From contig OOIN01000022.1 in the NCBI GenBank assembly GCA_900323505.1, forward strand, positions 248,001 through 312,000: a stretch of 64,000 bases of DNA. Direction: 5' to 3'. This DNA comes from Ustilago trichophora (taxonomy: Eukaryota; Basidiomycota; Ustilaginomycetes; Ustilaginales; Ustilaginaceae). Shown here in pieces: positions 1-11,480 of this stretch (position 1 is the first letter of the stretch; each line of letters starts with the position of its first letter). The translations under genes and the position numbers were made by a program. A model generated the notes under the pieces. It was not told the DNA's origin. It saw nothing but the letters and a program-made list of their open reading frames with translations, and searched no databases.

Positions 1-650
1 CTTCTCTTCCTCTCCCTCTTCCTCTTCCTCTTTGCTGCTATTGCTGTTGATTTGACGATCGAATCGCTCCGTTTCCTTTGTCTTTGCCTGGAACGGCTGT
101 CAGTTGGCTCATCACTGTTTGCCATCATTCGCTCATTTTGCTATTCCTTCAAACACACACTCTCTCAGCTCCTCCGTGGCTATCCATCCTCTATCCATCT
201 CAACATTGTCATACACCATCCATCGTCTTGACCATCTACCACTCCACTCCACTCCACTCCTCTTGACCCCCTTCTTCCCCCAGCTATTTCCCCCATTTCC
301 CTCCAAACGAATCGACCTCGACTATCTCACTACAGTATCAGCATCGACAATCAGCATCACCAGCTACCCACACTCTTTATTCATAGCTACCACATACCAA
401 CGACCAGTCAAAGCTTCGCAGCAGTACATCCAAGCAACACCATCTCTCACCAATCCATCCCCAATCTTAATCTTGTCAGATCTTTCGACAAGCAGAAACA
501 TCCCATTAGCGCGTTCGACTCGCATCTTCTGACCGTACCAACAGCCTCCAAGAAAAAGCAGTCGCGCCGTTGACAACCCTGACAAGGAAGACCCTGCTCT
601 TGTTGCTTCACTGAGGCTTCGAGCAGAGCTTCATCTTCACACTCTTCACC
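1..650. other. Upstream region of the kinase gene
   Basis: Pyrimidine-rich DNA with many C/T and CA runs and no ORF with recognisable content on either strand. It most likely holds the promoter and 5' leader of the kinase starting at 651. The leftmost part may belong to a gene outside the window. Confidence 0.6.
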
Positions 651-3170
651 ATGTCTTCCTCTTCACACCGACCCGTCATTCAGGCTATCCCGCCTTTCAA
701 GGGTGGGCCTCTCCAGGCGACAGATGTCCAGAACCGTAGACCCACAGCAGCAGAAGCATATGTCGCCTTGGCCAACCGCAAAGCAGGCGCCAACGTCGTC
801 TCTACAAGAGCCACCGGTTCAGAAAACTACCGACCTTCCACCAACCACCACCAAGCCACCAGCCATCACGCCTCACAACGCCAGCAGCCTGTCCCTGCCG
901 TAGACCGTAGACACCCACAGCAGCCTGCAGCCCAGGCAGAGCGTCCCAAGCCAGTATCGCGTCTAGAGAGGGAGAAGAAACGTCACCACAATGATCCCAA
1001 GAACATTGGACATTGGAGACTGGATAAACTCATCGGCCAGGGCGCTTCGGGTCGCGTTCGTCTTGCCATTCACGATCAGACTGGTCAGATGGCTGCCGTC
1101 AAGATCATCCCCAGGACACTCATCAACGCAAGTCGTATGAGCTTGCGCGATGCAGATGTCAAGGCCAACAAAATGATTCTTGGTATCGAGAGGGAGATTG
1201 TCATCATGAAGCTCATCGAGCATCCCAACTTGCTCGGTCTTTGGGACGTGTACGAGACATCCAAGGATCTGTAAGTTTTTGACCACCATTCGGCAGTATC
1301 ATCTCCTCATCAAACAGTCGACTGATTTAATTTCTTCTCGTTTTCGCATTTCAACAGCTTCCTCATCATGGAGTACGTCGCTGGTGGAGAGCTCTTTGAC
1401 CACCTTGTCGCTCAAGGCAAGCTCACTCCTCGAGATGCACGAGGCTACTTCCGTCAGATCATCTTTGGTATGGACTACTGCCATCGCTTCAACATCTGCC
1501 ACCGTGATCTCAAACCCGAAAATCTGCTTCTCGACGAGACCAAGAAGATCGTCAAGGTAGCCGACTTTGGCATGGCTGCCCTCCAACCCACCGAAAAGAT
1601 GCTCGAGACCAGCTGTGGTTCTCCACACTATGCCAGTCCTGAGATCGTCAGCGGCAAAAGGTACAAGGGTACCGCCAGTGATATTTGGAGTTGCGGTATC
1701 ATCCTTTTCGCTCTCCTCTGCGGCAGACTTCCTTTCGACGACCCCAACATCCAACAGTTGCTCGGTAAGGTGCGCGCTGGAAAGTTTATGATGCCCGAAT
1801 GGCTGGAACCCGCATCCAAGGATCTCATCTGGAGGATGCTCGAAGTGGACCCAGAGAAGCGCATCAAGATGGCCGACATCATGCGTCATCCTTGGTTTAC
1901 CAACAATGGAAAAGAGTCGTCCGTCAATCCCGTCTCGACATCGCTCGACAGCCTTCAGATGGAGCAACTGACTCTCGAGACCATCGATGTCGATATTCTT
2001 GGCAACCTCAAGACGCTCTGGTTTGAGCTTAGCGAGGAGGACATTATCAAGGAGCTGCTGGCCCCTGGTCCAAGCTGGCAAAAGACCTTCTACACCCTCT
2101 TGGTTGCTCACCGCGAAAATCACTCGGCAGACGATGAAGAAGACATGGAAGACGACTTTATGAACGAGCAGATTGTCACCGCCAGCGCTGTCCCTGCACA
2201 TGCTCTCCTCTCTGCATCGAGTGCTGCCAAAACCCTTGAAAAAGCTAGACCTCGTCGGACTGGTGATGCGCCCGGCGCCACTTCGGCACCCTCTTCTCCA
2301 AGACTCGAGAGCGTCGAGATGGACCGAAGGCACAGCACGCCAGAAAAGGACTCGGTATACTATACCACACCCACTCGTCCAACTGAAGCCACTCCTACTA
2401 AGGTGCCCTCGCCTCACGTTCGTCCTGCCAACCCTTCGCCACGCTTGCGACCTTCGCCGATCGACTCTCCCGCTGCGACGTTGGACGGGCCCTTTGCCTC
2501 GCCATCGAAGCTGAAAGCGCCCTCACCAGTGAAGCCAGCTGGTCCCGGCTCGAGCCCACGCATGGGCAAAAACGGGAGCTACGTACTGCCTCAGATCTCC
2601 TTGCAGACTGCCTCGCCGCAGCGCAACGAGAGACCCAATGTCGACTTGCAACGACGCAACACTTCGCCAACAAAGGCAGCCCCTGCTAGCGCACCACCTT
2701 CGGCTCGCATCGCATTGGCAAACCTGTACGACGCTCCTACCTCGGTACCTATGGCAGCGACAGCATCTTCGTCATCGACATCCTCCTCTGCTTCAGCTGC
2801 TTCCGCTGCGGCAGCGCGATCACGCGCAAACCGTGGTTCAGGATCCGAGATGATGCCTCCTCTGCAATTGCCTGGACGTGCTTCCTCACGACCCGTCTCG
2901 CCGACCAAGTCTACATTTGGAGCGGCTGCTGCCCAGCCATCCCAGCCTGCACCTCACCCCGTCATGCAGAGGCCCACAACGGCTCGTGCACACACCACAC
3001 ACGCTGCGCCCTCAATCCAGGTGCCACAGGTGGGCGATGCTACCATGCAAAAGTTCTTCCAGGAGATCGCTGACGAGCTGGCCTCCATTCGTGCTACCGG
3101 CGAGAAGCCCGACGCGCTCCAGTCCAAGATCGAGCAACTCAAGAACTCGGTTGCCCTGCAACAACAGCAA

Positions 3171-3213
<43 letters not shown>

Positions 3214-4448
3214 CGGCTTCGTCTTCGTCGTCGTCGTCTGCTACTGGTCGCGTCGCAGTTGGCAAGAACTCGGAAATGAACCAATTCGAAGACGCCGAGG
3301 ATGATGTCAGTGAAGGCGAGAGCATGCGATCCGTATCACAGGCCTCTTCGCATCAGCAGACGTATACACCTTCGACGCCCATGACTCCTCTCAGCCCTGC
3401 CGAGTTGATCGCGCCCCTGTCGCTGACCGACAAGGCGGGTGCTGGTGCAAGGTCGAGTGTTGCCAGCACCGTCGCGAGCTCAAGTGCCAGTGCTAGAAAC
3501 TCGATTCGTAGCGCTCGCTCGGCGACAGAAGCCAGCAGCTCCACCTCGCGACCCACGAGCGTGTTTAGCAACATCAGCGCTGGCAGCACCGGTCTCGGCA
3601 GGAAGCGCTCCCTGCTCGGTCTGCGTCGTGGCAACAAAGACCAAACCCAACACCAGACAGCCGCAGATGCAAACACAATCCGATCCATCGCCTACGATCA
3701 AACCCATGCCCCACCTGCGCTCGCAAGCATCTTTGCCCCTCCCTCGTCCGCCCGTTCTTCTCAGAACTCGTCCTCCTCGACGCGGGTACAGAAGCTCAAC
3801 CCTGGTCTTGGATTGGATATCGGTGCTGGATCTGCGTTGGGTGCCATTTCCCCACCTACCACTCCCGTGTCACCTCATGTTGCCACCCTTGCCCCGCTTC
3901 CGATGACCACAAGCACCGCCGGCTCGTCCGCCCCAGGAAAGAAGGACAGCTGGTTTGCCGGTCTCTTCAACTGGAAGCCTGCCACGTTTACACTCATGTC
4001 GACCGAGAACTTCTCCGAGACGTTGAACGAGGCTGTACGTCGATTGCAGTCGTACGGTGTTCGCGTGGCCATGGATGACTCGTCTGACGTTCACCATACT
4101 ACACTCAAGTGCACCATCAGCGAGTACCGCGAGAGCAACGGCGTTACGACGGCGGCTAAGCCGTTGAGGTTCAGGGTCGAGTTGAACATCTTGCCCGTTG
4201 GATCGGCCGCCAACTCGCCACAGATGGGCGGACTGGGGTTGAGCTTGAATGGAGGCGGTACGATGATGAGCAACGGTTTGCCTTCGCCTGCGCTGAGCAC
4301 CTACTCGAGAGGTAGTAGCGCCGGTGCTGTCACTTTTGCCACCTCAGTACTGGTCGTTCAGGAGAAAGGTGCATTGAGCACATTCAAGCTGATCCACGGT
4401 AGAATGAGGCGCGAGTGGACGCTCGATCTCGCCTCTACCATTGTCTAG
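651..4448 (+). CDS. Gin4/Hsl1/Cdr2-type Ser/Thr protein kinase with C-terminal KA1-like domain
   Basis: Two exons, 651-1270 and 1358-4448; the 87-nt intron has a GTAAGT donor and CAG acceptor and splits a Leu codon, giving 1236 residues. The kinase domain runs from about 119 to 400: glycine loop GQGASGRV (129-136), Lys151 in AVKII, HRDLKPEN with Asp257, and DFG at 276-278. A long Ser/Pro/Ala-rich linker follows, with a CAG/CAA-encoded polyglutamine run near 808-826. The last ~170 residues (from FNWKP) look like the fungal kinase-associated KA1 domain that binds acidic lipids. Family members are Nim1-related kinases that link septins, cell size and bud-neck morphogenesis to Wee1 and mitotic entry. 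The family is clear; which of the Gin4, Kcc4 or Hsl1 paralogues it corresponds to is not resolved from sequence alone. Confidence 0.9.
3159..3211 (+). repeat. CAG/CAA trinucleotide run (polyglutamine)
   Basis: Consecutive CAA and CAG codons inside the kinase linker encode about 18 Gln, followed by a run of Ser codons (TCG/TCT). The mostly pure CAG stretch is a likely length polymorphism between strains. Confidence 0.9.
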
Positions 4449-5634
4449 ATCCCAAATACACTCCATACACTTTTGACTCGTTTCTCTTCGACTTCATCCC
4501 CAATCCCCCTTTTGGCTGCGACTTGCTGTCCGGCCCACATACCTTTTTGACTCACTGTTGCCTCTATACACTCCCACTGCATGCACTCAGACCCACATTC
4601 TCTTGAACCCACACATACTCTTTCTCTCGCTTTGCCTTGTCGATGTAACTTGCTGCTTTTGTCAATTCTACAACCACACTCTCTTTTTGAACCCTTTCCA
4701 TCCTTCATCTCGCTACATGACATGAAAAGAGTGTACGCTGCGATGGGATTCGCTCTAAAGAGCAAGGAAAAAGTGAATGGGAGGATAGGGAGGAAGCCGG
4801 AAGAGCAGAAGCCTCTAGCAATCACGAATCAAAAAGAAGTGCAACCGGTTGGGAAAGAGGGGCAAATTCGGGAAGAGACGGCGATCCGCGCTTCTCGCAA
4901 GAGATTCAGGCAGAATCTTTTCTCTTTGTTCACGTGTGTTTCCCGACGGTCGAGGTGTAGAGGGATGCATAAGCGGTGCCGAGAGGATTCAATCTGTCCG
5001 TGGCAGCGGCACCGTCTTTTGTCTTTTCCTTTTTTTTTTTTTTTTTGCAGATGAGTTGGCTTGAGAGAACGTATCAGAGCTTTAAAGTGTTCGAGACCAA
5101 AAGGGTTTTGTTTGAGTTTTTGGGAGAAAGTTCGGAGATGAGCGAGACAAACGAAAGTTGCCGCTGCAATAGAGGGGGTTTTCAAGAGAGCGAGCGGTAC
5201 GATACGGAATGGTAAGCGCTTGTCTTTCCCGAAAATCTCCTGCTTTTTCTTCTGATTTTGGGTCGTTTTCCTCTATTTTTTTGACGCAACACTGCGTGGC
5301 GTCACAGTCACTGCTGGCTGGCTGAACCTCCACTTTTTGACGTTCTCGCTTGACTCACCCGACTCTTGTCTGACGCACATTACAGGAGATTCCAAGTGAA
5401 AAGAAAAAGTGTGTGTGTGTGTGTGTGATAAAGGAGAGGGTTCCTTTTCGCTTTCTTCTCTATCAACACATTCATCCATCTCAAGACGGGACTTGATTCA
5501 AGGTTCCAGGTCATCGTTTCCGATAACACCACCGCTCATACGAAAGCACTGAGCCCACAAAACAGGCAGTCGTCAAAAATAGTTCCCTCCGCTACGTCGA
5601 AAAGGTCTTAAGAGCGCAAAAACAAAACGACAAG
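4449..5634 (+). other. 1.2 kb intergenic region
   Basis: Lies between the kinase stop and the Rcf2-like start, both on +. It contains the kinase 3' UTR, a T-run followed by GCAG near 5032-5050, and a (GT)n run near 5409-5427. The short ORFs here have no recognisable content and no splice-supported extension. No gene seen. Confidence 0.6.
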
Positions 5635-6383
5635 ATGTCTTATGGAACCCATCGAGACGTCGGTGATGTCGAGAGGCGTGAAGCGTAAGTGTTCTTTGCC
5701 CAGATTTTCTCCCCACTTTCGCTTGAATCGAGTGACTTAACCACCTTTATACCGCTCTCTCGAATATGCTACTCTCCATTTCCTGTTTGCGCAGGCAATA
5801 CAACGCATCGGTATCAGCCGCAGCCAAAGGCTTCTCACTCGGTCTTGCCTTTTCCGCACCCTCCGCTTTCCTTCTGAATCGCTCCTGGCCTGCGTTCCGA
5901 TCCCTCACTCCCGCCATCAAACTCTTCTTCGTATCCTCCATCGCCATCGGTACCGGAGTCATCTACGCCGACAAGGCAGGTATCGCCTTTGATCAAGCCC
6001 ACTATACCGACGCTGGAGCCGCCGTCCAACGTCGCTATCAAACCTTGGAACAACGAGAATGGTCCGCCCTCTCCCCTCAAGATAAAGCCCTGACCTGGGC
6101 CAAAGAGAACAAGTTCACCGTCGTTGCTGCTACCTGGGCCACTTCTATGGGTGGAATTTTCGCCTATATCCACACACAGCCCATGACTTTCGCCCAGAAA
6201 TTGGTCCAGGCGAGAGTTTGGGCTCAAGGAATCACCTTGGCCAGTTTGGTGGGGATGGCAGCAATCACCCAAATCCCAAGTGCAGGCGATAAAATTATCA
6301 GGAGGAATAAAGAGGCAAATGATCACAGTTGGAGAGAGTTTGTTCCTCAAGAGCCTGCGGAAGAGACTGTCAAGTCGCAGTAA
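5635..6383 (+). CDS. RCF2: Respiratory supercomplex factor 2-like HIG1 protein
   Basis: Two exons, 5635-5684 and 5795-6383, joined through an Ala codon (GC|G) across a 110-nt intron with GTAAGT donor and GCAG acceptor; 212 residues. The short first exon supplies the only sensible start (MSYGTHRDVGDVERREA). The protein has two early hydrophobic segments (about 24-45 and 50-75), then a C-terminal half with TWAKENKFTVV and two more hydrophobic stretches typical of the HIG1 domain. Yeast Rcf2 sits in the inner mitochondrial membrane and helps cytochrome bc1-cytochrome oxidase supercomplexes form and work. Length and layout fit Rcf2 better than the shorter Rcf1. The name rests on family recognition, not on a search. 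Confidence 0.75.
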
Positions 6384-6846
6384 ACAGTGGAATTTCTTTT
6401 TCCGATGTAGATGGTAGCGGTGATAGAAAAATACAAAAGACTCAGGGTCTGAAAGAGCTCCGTCGTGGGTCATGTGTGGGTATGTGTGTGGATGGGCGAG
6501 TGGAGCGAGAGCTGCCAAAGGGAGAAGAAATCGATTGAGGGGTATGCGAGGGGGAGGTGTTGTCCAAGGAATGACTGTGAGATGCAGCGTCGATAAGCGA
6601 GGTGGAGCAATTTTTCCTTTGACTTGTTAGATCAATTTAGGAAGACTTCGGATCTCGGTCAGAAGATCAGAGTTACTCTCTCACACACACGGACCCTGTT
6701 CCCCACCTTCCCCTCGCCCTCACTCCACACCCTGTACCACACTCTATACCACACCCAATTGCATACGTACCACCTTGATTGCAAGCCCAACTCAATTCAG
6801 GCTCAAATATCGAAAGACCAAAAAGTGCAACAGCACAAATCATCAA
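6384..6846 (+). other. Intergenic spacer, 463 bp
   Basis: Holds the 3' UTR of the Rcf2-like gene and the promoter and leader of the RWD gene. CACA/TCTC-rich between about 6680 and 6770. No further gene seen. An in-frame upstream extension of the RWD frame begins only with TTG and is not used here. Confidence 0.6.
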
Positions 6847-7965
6847 ATGACCACCTCTACAACCAAACCCCCCATCCTCCCACCCGAGGATCTCTCCTCA
6901 ACACTTTCTTCGATCGAGCTTTTGTCTGCCATGTGGTCCGGCACGGACGAACTTACTCTAAGCCGTGCTGATGAGGAATCCATTCGATCTGTGGCAGAAT
7001 ATCTTCAATTGCCTTTGGAGTCGCTGGGAGATGCAAAGAGTGTAGAGATTAAGGAGGCGTTGCCGGACGAAGTGTGCTTAGGCTTGAAGGTTCGGGTTGA
7101 CGCTTCGTCTGTTGAAGATGGAGGGGATAGACAAGGTCTGAAGGTGAATGTAGGGTTTAGATTGAGAGGCAAGAATGGAGTGAGGGTTTGGGTGGGGGTT
7201 AGGGATGCGCCGGAATGGTTGGATCGGAGTGGTGTTGAGGAGGCCAATTCGATTTTGGGCAAAGGCATGGATGGTAATCGAGAGGATCAAGAGATGGAAG
7301 AGGAAGATACGGTAGGGAAGGTGTTGAATGCTATTGAAGCGCTGAGCGAGTGGCTTTTGAGTCTGCCACCATCCACGTCTACGACCAATGATGCCACCGA
7401 TACTTCAACACAAAGCAATACACAGTCAACAGAAGCGTCAACAACAGCGCCTCATTGGGTCCGTCGAACATGGTACTATCTTCCCTCGCTGTCAACTCCT
7501 TCCAAACGAAAAGACATTTGCACTCTCGCTGTTACCTCAGATCCACCCTTGACTGGATTTCTCTTGGCTGGAAAACCTGGTCTTATCGTTATCGAATATC
7601 CACTCTCCTTCCCACCTTCCTCTTCCCCCACTCAACCCTCCCCTGCCACACCTCCGATTCCAACTCAGGAACAAAATCTATCAGCAGCTCTCGCGCTCAA
7701 CTCATTCTGGAGCACCATAAAAACCACCTCCTGGTCCGACATCCCCGCCTCTCACAAGAAAATTTCGGAAAAATTCACCCAAGAATGCACCTTACCAGCC
7801 TTTACAGATTTCCAAGACGTCACTGACAATCCCCAAGTGGAGAGAGGTGCCGATAGAGGCAGAAGGAGTGATTTAAGTAAACTCATCAAGTGGTTGGATG
7901 CCAAGGGTATAAGTGGTAAATGGGTTATGGAGCGATGTTTAGGTGTGGGTAGTTGGGAAATCTAA
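6847..7965 (+). CDS. RWD domain protein with C-terminal DUF1115 (RWDD2-like)
   Basis: Single exon, 372 residues, started at the first ATG of the frame (MTTSTTKPP). The N-terminal half (about 15-150) has the RWD layout: an opening helix with ELLSAMWSGTDELTL, then alternating strands. The C-terminal part ends in a conserved-looking block, LIKWLDAKGISGKWVMERC, which I recognise from the DUF1115 tail of RWDD2/C21orf6 proteins. The middle is Thr/Ser-rich and probably disordered. RWD domains mediate protein-protein contacts, often in ubiquitin or Gcn2-related settings; no catalytic residues are visible. The biological role of this family is not established. Confidence 0.7.
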   Translation: MTTSTTKPPILPPEDLSSTLSSIELLSAMWSGTDELTLSRADEESIRSVAEYLQLPLESLGDAKSVEIKEALPDEVCLGLKVRVDASSVEDGGDRQGLKVNVGFRLRGKNGVRVWVGVRDAPEWLDRSGVEEANSILGKGMDGNREDQEMEEEDTVGKVLNAIEALSEWLLSLPPSTSTTNDATDTSTQSNTQSTEASTTAPHWVRRTWYYLPSLSTPSKRKDICTLAVTSDPPLTGFLLAGKPGLIVIEYPLSFPPSSSPTQPSPATPPIPTQEQNLSAALALNSFWSTIKTTSWSDIPASHKKISEKFTQECTLPAFTDFQDVTDNPQVERGADRGRRSDLSKLIKWLDAKGISGKWVMERCLGVGSWEI

Positions 7966-8301
7966 TCAACTTAGGTCTAGGATCTTTTATTTTCCGCTCG
8001 CTCTGGTAGTTTAATGGATAGTCTTAGTTTTGAAGAAGAAGGATGGAGGATGGGGGATGGCTTTGACTGTGTCATTTGTGAGTGTGCGGGTGAGCTTTTG
8101 TAAGAGCGAGAGGGAAGCAAAGGTCGCTGCACGAGATTGAGTCCGATGCGGTCTTGGAAACAAGTGAATGCCTTGACAAGTGTAAGAACGTTCAAAATGA
8201 TCGACAGTGAAGGTGCTTGCCTGAGAATGCGATTCAAAATGTGTATGATTCAAAGCGAAGAGTGGATATGTGACATGATAATATGGAAAAGAGGGAAAGA
8301 T
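7966..8301. other. Convergent 3' spacer
   Basis: 336 bp between two convergent genes (RWD protein + and complex I subunit -). Presumably the two 3' UTRs. No ORF with recognisable content. Confidence 0.6.
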
Positions 8302-9011
8302 TTAGTTCTTGCCACCAGCGATGTTCTGGTCCTCTCCACCTTCACCAGCCTCTTCGGCCATGGAAAAGTAAGTCCACTGGCCTGGGGCTGGAGGATGTTC
8401 GAGTGGTTCCCACCTGTTTGTCGTATCAGCAGTTGACCAAAATGGTTCAAGAATGTGTCAGTGATACGCTTCTTTTCGTAAACTATTTTATATTCTTCTG
8501 ATCTCTATTTTGCAAGAGTTCAAAAAGAAGTGAAGAAAATCTGTCATCGTGACTGGTGTGGATTGAATACTTACGACTTCCAATCGACCATCTTTGCGGC
8601 CAATCTAAACTCTGCTACAGCCTGTTCCAGAACCTGTTCCAATTGACCTGCGTCCAACTGCTGCTCTGTCTTTTCATAGATACCTTCGACCTGTTCTGGG
8701 TTGCTCTTGACTGCATCGGCCTGCTGTTTTGCTGCTTGAACGATGGAAAGTCTGTGTTGGGTGAGAGCGGTGGTAGCCTGTTTGTAAACCGAGTTTTCGG
8801 GGAAGGAGGAGAGCAACGACAGGGTTTGGGTGTATCGAGACTCGAGCTCGGACAGGGGAGCGGGGGAGACTTCGAGACCGGTAATGTTGGTGGATTTCTT
8901 CAAACGGGCAGCAAAGGCGGATGCAGAGGCGGGTGCGAGGGAGGGTGAAGGAGTAGCTGCGTATTGACGCAGAAGGGTGCGGAAGATGGGTGCTGGGCGA
9001 GTTGGCAACAT
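8302..9011 (-). CDS. NADH:ubiquinone oxidoreductase NDUFA5/B13-type subunit
   Basis: Two exons on the minus strand, 9011-8575 and 8413-8302. The 161-nt intron has a GTAAG donor and CAG acceptor and splits the Ser codon in DWKS-WEPLEHPP; 182 residues in all. The N-terminus (MLPTRPAPIFRTLLRQYAA) looks like a mitochondrial targeting sequence, followed by the family core TNITGLEVSPAPLSELESRY. The tail WEPLEHPPAPGQWTYF is typical of fungal 29.9-kDa complex I subunits. It is an accessory subunit of the matrix arm of complex I. The frame stays open upstream to 9446, but the ATG at 9011 gives a proper presequence. Family confidence is high. Confidence 0.88.
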
Positions 9012-9546
9012 TGTGTTAAAGGCTAGTAGGTATAGTTGGTGTGTCTGAGTCAGAAATCGTGTGCGTCCCGAGGTGAGGGTTTGCGTCGAATATAAAGGTG
9101 AGGACGATGGACGATGATGGCCAAGAAGGATGGTATCAGAAGTGGCATTGATGGGATTACCAATCCGTTCTTCCGCCTGGATTGAGCGTGCTTCGCCCTG
9201 TTCTCGGATCCGGGATTGCGCGACATCGTGATCGAATTTTGGACCTTGTTGCGGATCAAACTCTAACATGTAGAATGTGCAAAATCCGACCAACATCTCG
9301 CCTCGTATCACACACACACACACACACGTGGCCGGCCCCACACACATCCGGGCCACAGCCGAAATCCATAGACTGCACCGAGTACATTTCACAAGACTTG
9401 AACGAAAGACACATAGAGAGAGAGTATTTACACAATGTTGATACAAGACTTGGTAGAACTATAAACGCAAGAAGCGAGAGGCTATTTACATGCCAATGTG
9501 AAGGCTCTTAGACTATTGGATACGCAGTGCTTGGCGGAAAGACAGC
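9012..9546 (-). other. Promoter/terminator spacer between two minus-strand genes
   Basis: 535 bp between the start of the complex I subunit gene and the stop of the WW protein. Contains a (CA)n run near 9308-9328. No gene recognised. Confidence 0.55.
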
Positions 9547-10317
9547 TTAGAAATCTCCACCGCCGAAATCGTCACCGCCACCAAAATCGTCCTGGGCGCC
9601 ATCCTGATATCCGTCCTGGTATGCATCGTTCATTCCATGCGAGATGAGGGCGCCGCCGAGCATACCAGCACCGAGACCGAGGGCTGCACCACCGGCCATG
9701 CCCATACCTGCACCTCCGCCACCGAAGCGTCCACCTCCCATTCGCTGCTGTGCCATCATGGGGGGCTGTTGGTACATGGGCTGCTGCTGCTGTGGGTATC
9801 CGCCGTATCCCTGCTGCGGGTAGCCTCCGTACTGGGGCTGACCGTAAGGGGGCTGCTGGCCGTAAGGCTGGTGTGGAGGCTGCTGGTCCCATCCGCGGTT
9901 ATCGCTGGGAGGACCACTGGGAGGAGCATATCCGCCCGCACCGGGGCCAGAGGAAGAAGAGTTGTTGTTCTCGTCGTTGGGATGGACCCAGATTGATCGA
10001 GGGGGAGTAGCCTTGGTGTCTACGTAAAAGTAGCGGTTGTAGTTGTTATCCCACTGCTTGACCCATCCATCGGGCAAAGGGCGATCGTCTTCCTTTGGCT
10101 TTTCCGACGAGCCGGTTGGCGGTGCGGGGGAAGCAGAGGCAGCGGGGGCATAAGATTGGTGTGGTGGAGGCTGGTTGTACCCGCCGCCGTACGAGTTTTG
10201 CTGATGGTATGGAGGCTGCTGACCATATCCTCCTCCGCCACCACCGTACTGCTCAGAGTTGGGACGGTTGGAAGAGTTGCCGCCGACCTTGCCTGCGAGT
10301 TTGTCGAGGAAACCCAT
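9547..10317 (-). CDS. WW domain protein with Gly/Gln/Pro-rich tail (Wwm1-like)
   Basis: Single exon, 256 residues. A short charged N-terminus (MGFLDKLAGKVGG) leads to a Gly/Tyr/Gln/Pro-rich stretch, then one WW domain at about 80-113 (LPDGWVKQWDNNYNRYFYVD, second Trp at 110, closing Pro at 113). Next comes a low-complexity PYGQQP/YPQQGYGG segment and a Gly/Ala zipper-like segment (MAGGAALGLGAGMLGGALISHG). The acidic end is DDFGGGDDFGGGDF. The layout resembles yeast Wwm1, a metacaspase-interacting WW protein; WW domains bind proline motifs. Assignment to Wwm1 rests on layout only. Confidence 0.7.
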   Translation of the reverse strand: MGFLDKLAGKVGGNSSNRPNSEQYGGGGGGYGQQPPYHQQNSYGGGYNQPPPHQSYAPAASASPAPPTGSSEKPKEDDRPLPDGWVKQWDNNYNRYFYVDTKATPPRSIWVHPNDENNNSSSSGPGAGGYAPPSGPPSDNRGWDQQPPHQPYGQQPPYGQPQYGGYPQQGYGGYPQQQQPMYQQPPMMAQQRMGGGRFGGGGAGMGMAGGAALGLGAGMLGGALISHGMNDAYQDGYQDGAQDDFGGGDDFGGGDF

Positions 10318-11480
10318 GCTTGTGTGTGTGTGTGTGTGTGTGTGAGTATAGAGGGATGGATGGAGGTGATGGAAGTGGAATAGGAAGCCACGCGAGGGCC
10401 AAGTCTCTTGACACGTAAGATGGGGGAAAGAGGGGAAAGATGGAAGACGAAGGACCGTATAGAAAAAGGCTTGGCAAAAAAGGGACTAGGAGAGATGTGT
10501 GGCAGTTGAACGCGCACACACTCAGGCAACTCGATTTGACCGATGAGGAGACAATGAGCTGAGGTGGAGGGAATGAATGGCTGGCTGGCTGGCTGAGCAG
10601 TCGCAGCTCTGCCGAACTGCATCCACACTTATACAACGTGCGGAGCGGAGAGCGATACGCAATCTACACGGACGGACCATGCAAAAGAAGGCTTTTGACC
10701 GAATCGCCGCTCCAAACTGTTACACAGCCTCTCGATTCTCAGCAGCTGAAAATCGGAGCTTCACAGAGATTGGGAATTTGGGAGTTCAATTCAGCATGTC
10801 AGATCTGTTCAAAATAACACAATTGCGGAAAATGACGATGTGACCATACAGAGAGAAAAAGGAGTCCGGAACGGATTGAATCTGTGCGCATTACCAGGCG
10901 GCAGAGCAGAGACCATCAAAAAGCGACAGAGAAACTCCGATGTACTGTACAGTACTGTATATGCATACCTCTGCTCACACCTCTGTCAGTGCCAAAAAGT
11001 GTTGTCATTTCGTGTGACTTTAGCAAACAAGTCCACCAAATCCACCAATTTGACATCTTGACTCTCAGTCACCCTCGACGCCATCACCATCATCACCACC
11101 ATCGCCATCATCAACCACACACATACACACACACACAGACATTCTTCTTTCTTTCTTTCTTTCTTACCCCACCAAATCATCGACCGCCTCGTAGTGTGTC
11201 GTTTTAGAGGGGATACTGCTTGCAAATCATTCGGGGATCGCCTGGTCGCACAATACAATAGTCACCCACGTCAACTTGCTCTCCAAAAGAAATGTCGAGA
11301 TCCGTGCTTTAAAGCACAAGCCTAGCTTTAGCTTCTACATCCCACTTTCTCTGCAAGCCCTTGCGCACCTCACTTGCACTTGCATCGGGCCACCCTTTTT
11401 GCTGTCAGCGCAGCCGCCGCCGCCGCCTCCCCCTGTTAGAAACACTCACCCACACACCCACACCCCCATATACGCACACA
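10318..11480. other. Divergent intergenic region between the WW protein and the chitin synthase regulator
   Basis: 1163 bp serving two diverging genes. It carries a (TG)n run just upstream of the WW protein start (10321-10343), the near-palindromic TGTACTGTACAGTACTGTAT at 10941-10960, CAC/CAT-rich tracts near 11080-11140, and CTTT repeats near 11150-11165. No further gene recognised. Confidence 0.6.
10941..10960. promoter_or_regulatory. GTACTGTAC/GTACAGTAC palindromic motif
   Basis: The 20 bases contain GTACTGTAC followed directly by AGTACTGTA, an almost perfect dyad. It lies in a divergent promoter region, 540 bp upstream of the Chs4-like start. The same core recurs in other intergenic regions of the window (see findings). 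Its function is inferred only. Confidence 0.35.

Noticed and set aside
1299..2417. 372-codon antisense frame over the kinase
   Set aside because: Shadow of the kinase coding frame; no domain content and the sense frame carries all kinase motifs.
4581..5054. 157-codon plus ORF between the kinase and Rcf2-like genes
   Set aside because: Low-complexity His/Ser/Leu and Arg-rich translation, no splice-consistent partner and no recognisable motif.
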